A stretch of 64,000 bases of DNA from Zygnema cylindricum. Its lineage: Eukaryota > Streptophyta > Zygnematophyceae > Zygnematales > Zygnemataceae. The notes beneath the pieces are model-generated. The model had not been told where the DNA came from, made no database searches, and saw only the letters and a list, made by a program, of their open reading frames with translations. The position numbers were made by a program, and so were the translations under genes. How positions within the stretch are numbered: the first letter of the stretch is position 1; every line of letters starts with the position of its first letter. The stretch lies in NCBI GenBank assembly GCA_037447655.1, contig JBBHKE010002914.1:62001-126000 (forward strand). The letters run 5' to 3'. Shown here one piece after another: positions 62,872-64,000 of the stretch.

Positions 62872-63794
62872 TATTGGTTTTTGAAAGCTTAAGTCTCAGC
62901 AAATTTATGTGACGGCGGGAAAATAGATCTATAGGGACACGCGTCATCACTAGAACACAATGAAAGTTTTAATCGTACTGACACTAGTATTCTAACATCG
63001 CAGCTGCGACGCAAATGGAAAAAACGCAGCTTCGGTTTTTTTTGATATGGTCCGTACGGACCAACGCAGTTGCTACACAACAAGACAAATGCAGCTGCGA
63101 CTGTTTTTGGTATGGGACAACGCAGCTGCAGCGAAGCTGCGAATATTCGAATATGATCTGGAACTGGACTGCGCTGCTACGGTTGAACAGAATCGAGTCA
63201 ACAGACGAGATTCACAGATGACTTACTCATAGATGTCTTAAGAACAAATAAGTGCACATATCGGGACAAACGTAAATAGCCGGCGGCAAGTATTTGTACA
63301 ATCACTTAGTACAGATTCTCAGTAATGTGATTGAAAGTGGTAAATTAGTTTTAGCGTGATTAGAAGTAATTAGATCTCAGTGGTAGTTTGTGTTTTGGAC
63401 ATGTCTTTTAGGAACACCTGTATCAGCGGTGCAGCATTATTTTATAGGACAACTAAAAGTAGATACTCACTAAGAGTATAAGAGTTAGGACTTAGAATGT
63501 TTTTTGTATCCAAACTTCCAAGTAGTAAAATGCAAACAGTTTTTGGGAAACTTCTGAGTATTATATCTTGAGTGTTGTCGGGTCAATTGAGCTGAAACTT
63601 TGGGAGTTTTCACTGTTTGTGCTACTTTATATTCGGATAGAGTTTTGTAAGGGTTGGATGCTTCTATACGATTTGGTGAGCACTTGAATATTGTTGTTTG
63701 ATATAATTTTTGATAGCTTGTGAGAGTGTATCATGTCTACTTCTACTACTACTACTGCCGCTCCTCCACCTGCACCAGTGGTCGTGGAACAACA
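62872..63794 (+). repeat. 3' LTR of D
   Basis: A 923-bp repeat matching 57563-58513. The LTR-borne start codon at 63733 (MSTSTTTTAAPPPAP) is retained and opens into the flanking pyrimidine-rich sequence. Confidence 0.85.
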
Positions 63795-64000
63795 CCCTTT
63801 CCCACCCCTCCCATCCCTCTTTTTCTCTTATTTCCTATTCACGTCCATCCCTCTCCCCCCTACATCCTCCCCTCCCTCCCTTCCCTCTCCTCTTCGCCTC
63901 CTCCCTTCCCTCCCCTCTTCGCCTCCTCCTTTCACTCACCTCTTCTCCTCCTCCGCTCCCCCTGCCCCCTCCTCCCTCCCATTCTCCCTCCTCCCCTCCC
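63795..64000. other. Pyrimidine-rich low-complexity sequence to window end
   Basis: Mostly C and T (CCTCCCTTCC-type units), continuing the tract at 57348-57562. No gene seen. Confidence 0.8.

Larger units (their letters stand above)
57563..63794 (+). mobile_element. Copia element D, a separate lineage
   Basis: D has LTRs 57563-58513 and 62872-63794, flanked by CCCTC (57558-57562) and CCCTT (63795-63799), a one-mismatch target duplication. Its proteins follow copia order but are clearly diverged from A, B, E and F (protease DTGA not DSGA, different gag). The primer binding site position reads AGGCCAAGATCTTCC and does not match the initiator tRNA-Met anticodon arm. The polypurine tract is TTTAGGGGAG (62862-62871). 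The element has several stops and frameshifts. Confidence 0.9.

Overview
The window is nuclear DNA of a land plant and consists mostly of transposable elements. Two things point to a plant: a conserved plant-type gene (minus strand, 9230-10727), and LTR retrotransposons whose primer binding sites match the anticodon arm of initiator tRNA-Met as I remember it for plants. I cannot name the species. The copia proteins are not close to the angiosperm families I know well, so an early-diverging lineage is possible, but that is a guess. There are ten Ns (an assembly gap) at 3382-3391. Layout: 1-9170 is non-coding and holds a roughly 2.98 kb unit in tandem (3809-6786 and 6791-9065) plus a partial copy at the window start. 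It also holds a 70-base poly-T run, G-rich and CT-rich tracts, and three short inverted-repeat (MITE-like) elements. 9230-10727 carries the only convincing host gene, whose reading frame breaks near 9530-9545. Its upstream flank (10840-11870) is built from degenerate copies of a unit containing TTTCGGGCAG. 11880-16520 is mostly unrecognised sequence, with a 1.15 kb fold-back element at 13730-14880 and a short host-like ORF at 16179-16430. From 16522 to 63794 the window is a stack of nested Ty1/copia retrotransposons and one unclassified LTR family. I name them by letter. E (minus, 16522-27535) is split by C (plus, 18855-24583), and C carries a B-type solo LTR in its 3' LTR. G1 (27536-28501) lies against E. 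An old B element, B0, lies against G1 and is split by the complete but decayed element B1 (minus, 29469-35926). B2 (plus, 36084-40768) is followed by G2 (plus, 40769-43271 and 57215-57347). F (plus, 43272-57209) sits inside the 3' LTR of G2. F is itself split by a solo LTR, H (45745-46814), and by the best-preserved copy, A (minus, 49141-55560). D (plus, 57563-63794) is a more distant copia element in a pyrimidine-rich tract. Five-base target duplications read from the sequence (perfect for A, F and H, four of five bases for B1, C and D) support this order. How the parts work: the autonomous elements encode gag with a CCHC zinc knuckle, protease, integrase, reverse transcriptase and RNase H in copia order. 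Every copy carries at least one stop, frameshift or truncation. Element A needs the fewest changes: I saw one nonsense codon and one single-base deletion. The most unusual shared trait concerns priming and translation. In A, B1, B2, C and F the primer binding site follows the pattern GGTTATGGGCCCACC, complementary to an internal segment of initiator tRNA-Met as in Drosophila copia. In A, B2, C and F the gag start codon lies inside the LTR, so the primer binding site is translated as part of gag. The LTRs of A, B, E and F also carry a tRNA-like stretch with a Pol III B-box, antisense to the element.
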